This document shows positions 1 to 6,243 of a DNA stretch of 8,022 nt, in pieces. This DNA comes from an uncultured Prevotella sp. (lineage in GTDB: Bacteria > Bacteroidota > Bacteroidia > Bacteroidales > Bacteroidaceae). Made by a program: the position numbers and the translations under genes. Where the stretch lies: contig CALCHM010000080.1 of assembly GCA_937901345.1 (NCBI GenBank), positions 1 through 8,022 on the forward strand, in the 5' to 3' direction. The notes under the pieces were generated by a model. It saw only the letters and a list, made by a program, of their open reading frames with translations. It was not told the origin of the DNA and did not search any database. Position 1 is the first letter of the stretch; each line of letters opens with the position of its first letter.

Positions 1-52
1 GGGAGCGGACTTTTTCAGTCTGCGAGGTCGTGTCCCGAGTCGGGAGACCACC
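1..52 (+). promoter_or_regulatory. Probable 3' part of a cobalamin (B12) riboswitch, cut by the window edge
   Basis: The segment AGTCGGGAGACC (38-49) matches the conserved 3' B12-box core as I remember it (AGYCNGGAKACC) at every position, and is followed by ACC where the consensus has KGCC. Just upstream is a perfect 7-bp hairpin, GCGGACT (5-11) with AGTCTGC (17-23) around a TTTTC loop. TCCC (33-36) can also pair with GGGA (42-45), inside GGTC/GACC. The 5' half, which should carry the GGTG and CCCGC-CTGT blocks, lies outside the window, so the call rests on one motif plus plausible folding. No gene on this strand follows: the next gene, asd, is convergent. It could instead be another structured RNA or a leader remnant. 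Confidence 0.5.
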
Positions 53-69
53 TTTCTCTTTATAGGAAG

Positions 70-101
70 GAACATCGCAAAACCTTACGTTTGTTCTTTT
101 T
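70..101 (+). terminator. Weak terminator-like hairpin after the riboswitch-like segment
   Basis: GAACA (70-74) pairs with TGTTC (92-96), with a further CG/CG pair inside, and TTTTT (97-101) follows at once. The stem is short and interrupted. Its place just after the B12-box-like segment would suit an attenuator or a 3' end, but this is inferred from position. Confidence 0.35.
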
Positions 102-106
102 GATAT

Positions 107-136
107 AGGTGTATATTATTCGTTAGCACCTTTTTT
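107..136 (+). terminator. Second weak terminator-like hairpin
   Basis: AGGTG (107-111) pairs with CACCT (127-131) around a 15-base loop, and the run of T extends through 136. With the T-run bulged, flanking ATAT/ATAT bases could lengthen the stem. It is another possible stop for the plus-strand leader transcript entering from the window edge. Confidence 0.3.
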
Positions 137-150
137 ATATGATAACAACA

Positions 151-188
151 TCAGGGTGTGTCAACATTTGCGTTTTGACACACCCTGA
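151..188 (-). terminator. Strong 14-bp hairpin downstream of asd, possibly bidirectional
   Basis: TCAGGGTGTGTCAA (151-164) and TTGACACACCCTGA (175-188) are perfect reverse complements around a 10-base loop. The hairpin begins about 30 bases after the asd stop codon and is the likely 3' end of asd mRNA. Neither side has an immediate T-run, so it may act as a stabilising or processing hairpin, or stop polymerase arriving from both directions. Confidence 0.55.
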
Positions 189-219
189 CTTTCAATGGGA
201 AGGGATGAAAAAGATTTTT

Positions 220-1233
220 TTACTTCTTCAAACCGTTATTCTTAATCAACCATTCTGCAATCTGAACGGCATTGAGCGCAGCACCCTTCTTAATCTGGTC
301 GCTCACCAACCAGAATGTGAGACCATTGGGGTTCGCAAGGTCCTTACGGATGCGACCTACATAAACGGGTTCCTTGCCAGCAAGGAAGAGCGGCATGGGG
401 TATTCCTTATTTGCAGGATTATCCATGAGCACGAGTCCTTCACCAGTTTCAATTGCTTGACGCGCTTGTTCTACAGAGATGGGTTGTTCGGTTTCAATCC
501 AGATGCTTTCAGAGTGCGCACGAAGTGCAGGAACGCGTACACACATTGCCGACACCTCGATGTCAGAGTGCATAATCTTCTTCGTTTCGTTATACATCTT
601 CATTTCCTCCTTAGTATAACCATTGTCTGTGAAGACGTCAATCTGAGGAATGACATTGTAAGCCAACTGGTATGCAAACTTCTCAACAGTTACGGGTTCG
701 TTAGCCAACACCTGGCGATACTGTTCGTGGAGTTCGTCCATTGCAGCCTGACCAGCGCCTGATGCCGCCTGATAACTTGACACGTGTACACGCTTGATAT
801 GGCTGATATTTTCAAACGCCTGAAGCGCAACCACCATCATGATGGTAGTGCAGTTGGGGTTTGCGATAATGCCACGAGGACGGTTGAGCGCATCTGCAGC
901 ATTACATTCGGGAACAACGAGGGGTACATCGGTATCCATGCGGAAAGCCGAAGAGTTGTCGATCATTACGGCACCATAGCGTGTAATGTCTTCAGCATAC
1001 TCCTTAGAAACACCAGCACCAGCTGAGGTAAAGGCAATATCCACATCCTTAAAGTCATCGCCATGCTTAAGGAGTTGAACTTCGTATTCCTTACCACGGA
1101 AGGTATATTTTGTACCAGCAGAACGTGCTGAACCAAAGAGCACCAATTCATCAATTGGAAATTCGCGTTCGGTCAATACGCGAAGAAATTCTTGACCTAC
1201 GGCACCACTAGCGCCTACGATAGCTACTTTCAT
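220..1233 (-). CDS. asd: Aspartate-semialdehyde dehydrogenase
   Basis: Asd reduces beta-aspartyl phosphate to aspartate semialdehyde with NADPH in the cytosol. This is the branch point to lysine/diaminopimelate, threonine and methionine. The protein has 337 residues, normal for the family. It starts MKVAIVGASGAVG, where residues 7-13 form the nucleotide-binding glycine loop. The catalytic cysteine is C128 in NPNCTT, followed by QAASGAGQ (155-162) and the catalytic histidine H240 in VPALRAHSES. I chose the ATG at 1233 because it places MKVAIVGASG at the N-terminus as in homologues. The reading frame stays open 14 codons further, to 1275, but those residues look like translated leader. There is no Shine-Dalgarno sequence. 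The gene appears monocistronic, with a promoter box near 1304 and a hairpin at 151-188. The sequence looks intact. Confidence 0.97.
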   Translation of the reverse strand: MKVAIVGASGAVGQEFLRVLTEREFPIDELVLFGSARSAGTKYTFRGKEYEVQLLKHGDDFKDVDIAFTSAGAGVSKEYAEDITRYGAVMIDNSSAFRMDTDVPLVVPECNAADALNRPRGIIANPNCTTIMMVVALQAFENISHIKRVHVSSYQAASGAGQAAMDELHEQYRQVLANEPVTVEKFAYQLAYNVIPQIDVFTDNGYTKEEMKMYNETKKIMHSDIEVSAMCVRVPALRAHSESIWIETEQPISVEQARQAIETGEGLVLMDNPANKEYPMPLFLAGKEPVYVGRIRKDLANPNGLTFWLVSDQIKKGAALNAVQIAEWLIKNNGLKK

Positions 1234-1303
1234 TGCAGAGTTATATTCTAGGTGTTGCACAAACTTTGCGTACAAGAACCTATAAATTTATCAGTTTTGC
1301 ACG

Positions 1304-1311
1304 CAAAATTA
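1304..1311 (-). promoter_or_regulatory. Candidate Bacteroidota -7 box for asd
   Basis: On the minus strand this reads TAATTTTG, a full match to TAnnTTTG, about 70 bases before the asd start codon. A TTTG lies 25 bases further upstream, which is longer than the usual spacing to the -33 element, so only the -7 box is well supported. Confidence 0.38.
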
Positions 1312-1360
1312 TAATTTTCTGATAGATAGGGGAAGACAAATAGCAAAGTTTTTTGTTTCT

Positions 1361-1379
1361 TTGCAGAGAAAATCTGCAA
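1361..1379. repeat. Perfect 7-bp hairpin between asd and the antiporter
   Basis: TTGCAGA (1361-1367) and TCTGCAA (1373-1379) pair around the loop GAAAA. No T-run follows on either strand in the right position, so it does not look like a terminator. It lies upstream of the asd -7 box and could be an operator or a structured leader element. Its function is unknown. Confidence 0.4.
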
Positions 1380-1409
1380 CAACACCCTGTGTATGTTCAG
1401 CAGAATTGG

Positions 1410-1537
1410 CAACACGTACGGATTAAACAGAGTTTGCGGACTTCTTAGATCCCTTCCATCGCTCCCAAACCCATGAAAGTCAAGGGCAGGAGAGCAGCGA
1501 CGGAACGACTCTGATTAGTGGGCACGTTGTTGTTTTT
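1410..1537 (+). other. Nested inverted repeats forming a possible structured leader of the antiporter gene
   Basis: Three helices nest in order. CAACACGT (1410-1417) pairs with ACGTTGTTG (1524-1532) with one bulged T. CAGAGTT (1428-1434) pairs with GACTCTG (1507-1513) with one G-U. TTCCATCGCT (1454-1463) pairs with AGCGACGGAA (1496-1505) with one mismatch. CCC (1464-1466) and GGG (1484-1486) can close an inner loop. TTTTT (1533-1537) follows, and the antiporter ATG is 27 bases further on. The rest of the gap 1234-1564 shows no gene. Possible readings are a cis-regulatory leader or attenuator, a small RNA, or a dispersed palindromic repeat. I do not recognise a known riboswitch class. Confidence 0.42.
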
Positions 1538-1564
1538 AGTTTTATCCATTCCCTCATTTTACCT

Positions 1565-3565
1565 ATGCCTCATAGTCTTCCCATAACTGACCCTACGTGG
1601 ATTTTCTTCGTAGTGTTGAGCATCATACTCATTGCACCCATGGTGCTTGAGCGTTTGCGCGTGCCTTCAATTGTAGGAATGATCTTGGCGGGCATACTTA
1701 TCGGACCTTACGGATTTCATGTGCTCGACCGCGACAGCAGTTTCGAACTGTTCGGTAAAGTGGGGATGTACTACATCATGTTCTTGGCCTCCCTAGAAAT
1801 GAACGTGCAAGACGTTCAAAAGTCAAAGGTTAAGGCCATAACGTTGGGGGTGCTGAGTTTCATATTTCCCATCACCATTGGGTTTGCAGCCAACTACACC
1901 CTACTTCATTTCACCATTCCTGCGTGTATCCTCATGGGAGCAATGTATGCCTCTCATACATTGATATCCTACCCCATCGTGATGCGCTATGGTCTTTCGC
2001 GCCATAACAGTGTAGGCGTAGCCGTTGGAGGTACGATTCTTGCCGACGTGCTCACCCTGTTGGTGTTGGCCGTTGTGGGCGGAATGTTTAAGGAAGAGGC
2101 TACGGGGTGGTTTTGGGTGCGTCTTGTGGTAGAGGTTGTTGTAATCGGTTTGATTATGATTTATACCTTCCCCAAGATTTGTAAGTGGTTCTTCCGTCGT
2201 TATGACGAAAGCGTTGTACAATACGTCTTTGTGCTAGCCCTCGTCTTTTTGGGTGCGGGATTAATGGAGATTGTGGGTATTGAGGGAATCCTTGGTGCCT
2301 TTCTCGTTGGGATTGTGCTCAACCGCCAAATACCTCCCGCATCTCCGCTCATGTCGCACATTGAATTTGTCGGAAATGCCATCTTCATCCCGTATTTCTT
2401 GATAGGAGTAGGCATGCTCATCAATTTGGAAGCCCTTACGCGCATTGATACGCTCAAGATTTCTGCAGTCATGGTTACTTGCGCGCTCTTCACGAAATGG
2501 CTTGCAGCCTATGCTACCCAGAAGATATTTGGCATGAGAAGAGGCGACCGCAACCTGATTTATGGTTTAACGAATTCGCGCGCTGCAGCAACATTGGCCA
2601 TCGTGCTTGTAGGTTATGGCATCATTCTTCCCGATGGTTCCCGCTTGCTGGGAGAGAATGTGCTTAATGGCGCCATGATTCTTATTGTTGTCACCTGCAT
2701 CGTGTCGTCAATCGTGACGGACCGCACCTGTCGCGGATTGCTGCTTTCGGGTAAAGAAGAAGCAGAGGCAAGCGCTAACGAACGCGATAAAATCCTCATC
2801 GCCATTTCTAACCCTGACACGGTTGCACCTCTTGTCAATGCGGCACTCATGTTGCGTTTGAGTCGTACGCAAACACAACTTGCTGCACTCCACATCGTGC
2901 TTGACAATGACGAACAAAAGCGACAAGAAGGACTCAAACACCTGGATTTTGCCACACGCATAGCTGCCGCAGCTCACGTAAAACTACAAACGCGCTCAAG
3001 ATGGTCAGTGAATATTGTCACGGGGATTTATTATACGATGATGGAAAATGAGTGTACAGACTTGCTCATTGGTTTACACGAGAAAACACGACTCACAGAA
3101 ACTTATCTCGGTAAGATGACCAACGACTTGCTCTACTCTATCCACAAACAAGTCATGATTTACCGTGCTAACATACCCATCAATACCGTCAACTGCATTC
3201 AACTCGTGGTTCCGCGAAAAGCAGAGTTTGAACCCGGATTTAAACTGTGGGCAGAACGCGTGGCACAACTCGCCACACAGGTATCGTGTCGCATCGAAAC
3301 ATACGGTGGAAAGGGCACACTAGCGAAGTTGCAAGACGTTTGGGATGCTGGAAAATACAAAATGCCTACCAAACACCACGAGTTCCGCGAATGGCATGAT
3401 TTCATTTCTGTAGCCAACAACACGGGAGCAGACGATATGGTCATCTTCGTTGTCGGACGTAAGGGAACCCTCTCACGCCACAATTATATGGATCATTTGG
3501 AAGACCAAATTGAACGCTATTTCTCAACCCGCAGTTTGATGCTCATCTATCCGCAGCAGTTATAA
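1565..3565 (+). CDS. Monovalent cation:proton antiporter, CPA2 type, with C-terminal universal-stress-like region
   Basis: This is an inner-membrane exchanger, predicted to swap Na+ or K+ for H+ and so control cytoplasmic pH and salt. Residues 1 to about 385 are a hydrophobic domain with roughly a dozen membrane segments and typical family stretches: GMILAGILIGPYGF (38-51), a buried acidic residue D161 in GGTILADVL, the FIPYFLIGVGM loop (274-284), and the conserved arginine R339 in GLTNSRAAATLAI. Residues from about 407 to 666 are soluble. They begin DKILIAISNPDT and contain a second beta-alpha block from about 543 (NCIQLVVP), which looks like two universal-stress-type units on the cytoplasmic side. 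At 666 residues it fits this two-part architecture. The start is the first ATG of the frame and has no Shine-Dalgarno sequence. The ion cannot be told from sequence. It stands alone, so it is probably monocistronic. Confidence 0.88.
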   Translation: MPHSLPITDPTWIFFVVLSIILIAPMVLERLRVPSIVGMILAGILIGPYGFHVLDRDSSFELFGKVGMYYIMFLASLEMNVQDVQKSKVKAITLGVLSFIFPITIGFAANYTLLHFTIPACILMGAMYASHTLISYPIVMRYGLSRHNSVGVAVGGTILADVLTLLVLAVVGGMFKEEATGWFWVRLVVEVVVIGLIMIYTFPKICKWFFRRYDESVVQYVFVLALVFLGAGLMEIVGIEGILGAFLVGIVLNRQIPPASPLMSHIEFVGNAIFIPYFLIGVGMLINLEALTRIDTLKISAVMVTCALFTKWLAAYATQKIFGMRRGDRNLIYGLTNSRAAATLAIVLVGYGIILPDGSRLLGENVLNGAMILIVVTCIVSSIVTDRTCRGLLLSGKEEAEASANERDKILIAISNPDTVAPLVNAALMLRLSRTQTQLAALHIVLDNDEQKRQEGLKHLDFATRIAAAAHVKLQTRSRWSVNIVTGIYYTMMENECTDLLIGLHEKTRLTETYLGKMTNDLLYSIHKQVMIYRANIPINTVNCIQLVVPRKAEFEPGFKLWAERVAQLATQVSCRIETYGGKGTLAKLQDVWDAGKYKMPTKHHEFREWHDFISVANNTGADDMVIFVVGRKGTLSRHNYMDHLEDQIERYFSTRSLMLIYPQQL

Positions 3566-3607
3566 ACATACACGCATGAAACAGAAAATGCGCACACCTC
3601 AGTCGCC

Positions 3608-3633
3608 AGCATTTCTGACTGCTTGAAAATGCT
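3608..3633 (+). terminator. Weak hairpin after the antiporter gene
   Basis: AGCATTT (3608-3614) pairs perfectly with AAATGCT (3627-3633) about 45 bases after the antiporter stop codon. No T-run follows, so a terminator role is only suggested by position. Confidence 0.25.
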
Positions 3634-3690
3634 TGCGCCTCAGAGAGTCTAGATATACTTATTTGGCAGAAACACCTATACAAAAAGATA

Positions 3691-3739
3691 AAATCAGATG
3701 TATCCCTTTGAACTTTATTTCAAGTGATACATCTGATTT
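3691..3739 (-). terminator. Terminator of ssrA
   Basis: AAATCAGATGTATC (3691-3704) and GATACATCTGATTT (3726-3739) form a perfect 14-bp stem. On the minus strand it is followed by TATCTTTTTG. It begins seven bases after the mature tmRNA 3' end, as expected for an intrinsic terminator of the precursor. Confidence 0.78.
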
Positions 3740-3745
3740 CGTTTG

Positions 3746-4141
3746 TGGACCAGGAGGGGATTGAACCCTCGTCCAAACAGGGACACCAAAAGCTTTCTAC
3801 ATGCTTATCTCTGCTTAGATTTTCGAATTATAGCAAGACCAGAGCCACCAACTATAACCTTATCCTCTAAAAGTTTCACTCTTGGTACGAGGCTACCTTA
3901 AGCTATTCCTGATATTTCTGCACCTCCGAATCTGAACGCCTCAGGACATGGGCAACAGGGAGATGTCTCGTTTCAACACCTTGTGTCGAAATAAAGCTAA
4001 TCTACTGTACTTCGATTAAGCAGCGAGAGCGTAGTTGTTTTCGCCAATTAAATTTTTGAGAGCCGAGATTATAGTGCCCGCCCACGCCCGCACTGCATGC
4101 TTACTCTTACCATCTACCCGCTGTCAAATCCAGTCTGGCCC
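3746..4141 (-). ncRNA. ssrA: tmRNA (transfer-messenger RNA)
   Basis: tmRNA rescues ribosomes stalled on broken mRNAs and tags the nascent protein for proteolysis, working with SmpB. Read on the minus strand, the 5' end GGGCCAG (4141-4135) pairs with the 3' CTGGTCC to form the 7-bp acceptor stem. It includes a G3-U70 wobble, the alanine identity signal. The T-arm is GAGGG-TTCAATC-CCCTC, followed by discriminator A at 3746. Internal landmarks include TGGATTTGACAG near the 5' end and AAGCATGTAG before the 3' domain. The CCA tail is not encoded: CAA follows the discriminator, so CCA must be added by nucleotidyltransferase. The mature RNA is about 396 nt, standard one-piece tmRNA size. It lies between two plus-strand genes and is transcribed independently. 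Confidence 0.96.
4016..4045 (-). other. tmRNA proteolysis-tag reading frame
   Basis: On the minus strand, codons 4045-4016 read GENNYALAA followed by TAA. The alanine already charged on tmRNA precedes this, giving AGENNYALAA on the tagged protein. The LAA end is the usual ClpXP degradation signal. The GE(N/T)NYALAA form is characteristic of Bacteroidales, from memory of published tags. Confidence 0.92.
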
Positions 4142-4149
4142 GAATAGAC

Positions 4150-4201
4150 GACACAAGAATTAGACTTTTTTGCACATAATGACTAAAAATGTACTTGTGT
4201 C
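4150..4201 (-). repeat. Inverted repeat in the 5' leader of the tmRNA precursor
   Basis: GACACAAG (4150-4157) and CTTGTGTC (4194-4201) are perfect reverse complements around a 36-base loop, inside which TTAG and CTAA can pair further. It lies between the mature tmRNA 5' end and the candidate promoter box, so it would be in the part removed by RNase P. On the same strand CCGC-AAGAA-GCGG forms a second small hairpin beside it. Confidence 0.4.
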
Positions 4202-4216
4202 CGCTTCTTGCGGGTG

Positions 4217-4224
4217 CAAATATA
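4217..4224 (-). promoter_or_regulatory. Candidate Bacteroidota -7 box for ssrA
   Basis: The minus strand reads TATATTTG, a full match to TAnnTTTG, 76 bases upstream of the mature tmRNA 5' end. No clear -33 TTTG is seen at the usual distance. A precursor with a leader of about 70 nt is implied. Confidence 0.42.
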
Positions 4225-4326
4225 CACAAAAAAACTAGTTGAACGCGTTTGCCACTCAAAAAACATGTTTCTACTGACATTTTGCAAGAATTCGCATTTT
4301 GAACTTTTTAGCATATAACTTTTTGT

Positions 4327-4334
4327 TAACTTTG
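4327..4334 (+). promoter_or_regulatory. Candidate Bacteroidota -7 box for the sugar transferase
   Basis: TAACTTTG fully matches TAnnTTTG and lies about 105 bases before the ATG at 4440. A TTTG occurs at 4298-4301, a few bases further than the usual -33 spacing. The duplicated CATTTTG at about 4279 and 4295 is of unknown meaning. Confidence 0.4.
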
Positions 4335-4439
4335 CAATAAAATGTAAAATTCTCCGTTATAAACGTAGTTGCAGGGGTTTTCCCGCATCTCACTCCTAAA
4401 TCCTTCAGCATATAGAGGCTGGTTAAGCTTCTTCTAAAT

Positions 4440-5081
4440 ATGATTTCAAAGACACACAACAGACGTAACGATACCGAGTTTATTCCGGTGCGTATGGCTT
4501 CATGGCAACTTGCCTTGAAGCGTTTGTTTGATTTTGTGTTTGCGTTGTTGGGGTTGGTTATTTCTAGTCCGCTGCTACTACTCATTTTTGTGATATTGGT
4601 GCTACAGCGTGATGGCAAACCCATTTTCTCACAGGAACGTATTGGTAGAAATGGCACACCATTCCAAATTTACAAGTTCCGCACGATGCGTTTAGACGCA
4701 GAAAATGGCACTCCCATATTGGCACAGAAGGAAGATTCTCGTTTAACATCCATCGGAAAAGTCTTACGTAAACATCATCTTGATGAACTTCCCCAGTTGT
4801 GGAATGTGTTAAAGGGAGATATGTCGTTTGTCGGATACCGACCAGAGCGTCAATATTTCATTGATCAAATAATGAAGCACGACGTGCGCTATCAGTTCCT
4901 TTATCAGATGCGCCCAGGGATTACTTCAGATGCTACAATTTACAACGGTTATACAGACACCATGGAAAAGATGCTTGAACGCCTCTCCATGGACCTCCAC
5001 TACCTTAAGACCGCCTCTCTTTCGGGAGATATTGTCATCATTCTAAAAACATTGGGTATTGTAGCGAAGGGTAATGAGTAA
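4440..5081 (+). CDS. Small monotopic phosphoglycosyl transferase (bacterial sugar transferase family)
   Basis: Members of this family move a sugar-1-phosphate from a nucleotide sugar to undecaprenyl phosphate on the cytoplasmic face of the inner membrane, the first step of O-antigen, capsule or glycoprotein glycan synthesis. The 213-residue protein is the short, PglC-like core without the N-terminal membrane region of WbaP-type enzymes. Visible motifs are KRLFDF (27-32), a re-entrant hydrophobic helix at about 31-56 broken by SSP (42-44), FSQERIGRNGTPFQIYKFRTMR (63-84), and the catalytic Asp-Glu pair D115-E116 in LDELPQLWNVLKGDMSFVG. VGYRPERQ (131-138) follows. ATG 4440 is the first start; Met19 is an alternative just before the conserved part. 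The sugar is not predictable. It stands alone with its own terminator and no glycosyltransferase neighbours. Confidence 0.92.
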   Translation: MISKTHNRRNDTEFIPVRMASWQLALKRLFDFVFALLGLVISSPLLLLIFVILVLQRDGKPIFSQERIGRNGTPFQIYKFRTMRLDAENGTPILAQKEDSRLTSIGKVLRKHHLDELPQLWNVLKGDMSFVGYRPERQYFIDQIMKHDVRYQFLYQMRPGITSDATIYNGYTDTMEKMLERLSMDLHYLKTASLSGDIVIILKTLGIVAKGNE

Positions 5082-5124
5082 ATAACCTACTCTCTCTTCA
5101 TCGTTTCATATACACACTTACGAT

Positions 5125-5177
5125 ACACACGAAGTCAGTGGTCATTACGAATCATTGATTTCGTGTGTTGTTTTTTG
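5125..5177 (+). terminator. Terminator of the sugar transferase gene
   Basis: ACACACGAA (5125-5133) pairs with TTCGTGTGT (5160-5168). The stem continues inward through TCA/TGA and TG/CA with single-base mismatches, and TGTTTTTTG follows. This is a convincing intrinsic terminator about 45 bases after the stop codon. Confidence 0.78.
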
Positions 5178-5190
5178 TTACAGATTCCTT

Positions 5191-5234
5191 AAAAAAATGA
5201 AGCGGATATATCCCATGGACATACCCGCTTCATT
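5191..5234 (-). terminator. Terminator of the distal FKBP gene
   Basis: AATGAAGCGG (5196-5205) and CCGCTTCATT (5225-5234) form a perfect 10-bp stem. On the minus strand it runs directly into a T-run (5197-5191). It ends the transcript of the FKBP gene at 5264-6136 and stands convergent to the plus-strand terminator at 5125-5177. Confidence 0.82.
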
Positions 5235-5263
5235 AAATGTTTAAATCTTCTCAATTCGTTTCA

Positions 5264-6136
5264 CTATTTCACAGCAATGACTTGCACCTTGAAGATGAGT
5301 GTTGCATAGGGAGGAATGTTTTGATTGCCACGTTCGCCATAAGCAAGGTTGTAGGGGATATAGAGTTCCCATGTCGAACCTTCTGGCATCATTTGGAGCG
5401 CTTCTGTCCATCCCTTAATAACTTGAGTGGGTTTGAATGAGGCTGTTTGATTGCGCTTGTAACTGCTGTCAAACACGGTTCCGTCAATCAACGTTCCTTC
5501 GTAATGCACTTCTACCGTATTTTCCTTTGTTGCCTTTACACCAGTGCCCTGCACCAACACCTTGTATTGCAAACCGCTTTCTGTAGTCACCACACCTTCC
5601 TTTTGTGCGTTTTCATCCAACCATTTCTGGTTTTCAAGGCGTAATCCTTCTGCCACGTACTTCTCTTGGCGTTCCATAAGCGCCATTGCTTGGTCGGGGG
5701 TAAGCATTGTTGACTTTCCTGTGTTAGCATCAACGAGTGCCTGATTCATCATTGTTACATTAAGGTAAGTCGTATCTGCTTTACCCGTAAGTTGCTGGTT
5801 GAGGCGTGTCTTCATATCCTCGTTCATCTTAGCAATCTTCAACCCTGCAGCAAAAGCGATGAGACGGTCTGTTTCTTCCGCTCTCAAATTAGATGTGAGT
5901 GCTGAAAGCGCCACTTCAACGTAAGCAGAATCAACCCCTTCGGTTTGCATAAGATACTGCTTGAGTGATGCAGCCTGAAGCACACCGATCGCATAACTTG
6001 CGCTGTCGGCTGGGACAGGTGAAAGCGTGTTTACATAAGTCTTTGCCTTTTGGGGCTTACTCTTTTTCTTCGTTTTTTGAGCATCCATGCCTGCAAATAC
6101 ACCAAGGGCAAGGATAAGAAGGAGTATTTTTTTCAT
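5264..6136 (-). CDS. Secreted or periplasmic FKBP-type peptidyl-prolyl isomerase
   Basis: FKBPs speed cis-trans isomerisation of prolyl bonds and assist folding of exported proteins. The 290-residue protein starts MKKILLLILALGVFAG with likely signal-peptidase cleavage near MDA-Q (19/20) and no lipobox cysteine, so it is probably soluble in the periplasm. A lysine-rich stretch KTKKKSKPQKAK (21-32) follows. Residues about 45-180 form a helical N-terminal region, and 183-290 are the FKBP domain. The FKBP12-type pocket is complete: Y212, F222-D223, F234, V239-I240, W243, Y266, I274 and F282, so it should be active. I chose the ATG at 6136 because it starts the signal peptide; the frame stays open 8 codons upstream. 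It is last in a minus-strand series of three paralogues, with a terminator before and after it, so it can be a separate unit. Confidence 0.93.
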   Translation of the reverse strand: MKKILLLILALGVFAGMDAQKTKKKSKPQKAKTYVNTLSPVPADSASYAIGVLQAASLKQYLMQTEGVDSAYVEVALSALTSNLRAEETDRLIAFAAGLKIAKMNEDMKTRLNQQLTGKADTTYLNVTMMNQALVDANTGKSTMLTPDQAMALMERQEKYVAEGLRLENQKWLDENAQKEGVVTTESGLQYKVLVQGTGVKATKENTVEVHYEGTLIDGTVFDSSYKRNQTASFKPTQVIKGWTEALQMMPEGSTWELYIPYNLAYGERGNQNIPPYATLIFKVQVIAVK

Positions 6137-6157
6137 TGGGAAAATCTTGTATGGAAT

Positions 6158-6185
6158 CAAACTTTGTTTTCAGAAACGAAAACAA
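6158..6185 (-). promoter_or_regulatory. Weak candidate promoter for the distal FKBP gene
   Basis: On the minus strand TTG (6185-6183), 17 bases, then AAAGTTTG (6165-6158) resembles the -33/TAnnTTTG pair with one mismatch in the TA. It lies between the upstream terminator stem and the start codon at 6136. The TTG is part of the terminator stem, which lowers confidence. Confidence 0.28.
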
Positions 6186-6225
6186 GCAGATAAGCGGAGG
6201 GCAATGCTTCCTGCTTATCTGCTTG
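6174..6225 (-). terminator. Terminator between the second and third FKBP genes
   Basis: CAAGCAGATAAGC (6183-6195) and GCTTATCTGCTTG (6213-6225) are perfect 13-bp reverse complements. On the minus strand TTTTCGTTT follows. It begins about 20 bases after the stop codon of the lipoprotein FKBP gene and would separate it from the next FKBP gene. Confidence 0.68.
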
Positions 6226-6243
6226 CCTTAATTAGGAATAAGC

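Noticed and set aside
139..762. Plus-strand 207-residue open frame beginning after the riboswitch-like segment
   Set aside because: Almost all of it is the complement of asd coding sequence. The translation shows no recognisable domain and the frame is best explained as an antisense shadow, although it is the only plus-strand frame a riboswitch there could serve.
1315..1425. Short minus-strand protein-coding gene upstream of asd
   Set aside because: One frame is open for about 36 codons but begins after a stop with no start codon, and it overlaps the asd promoter region. It is kept only as a possible degenerate fragment in the leader finding.
1410..1537. Small signal-recognition-particle RNA (ffs) on the plus strand
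   Set aside because: The stretch GGAGAGCAGC loosely recalls the SRP core, but the GGAA tetraloop closed by CC/GG pairs is missing and the actual pairing is different.
3746..4141. Two-piece (permuted) tmRNA
   Set aside because: The acceptor halves lie at the two ends in the standard order with the tag frame between them, so this is ordinary one-piece tmRNA.
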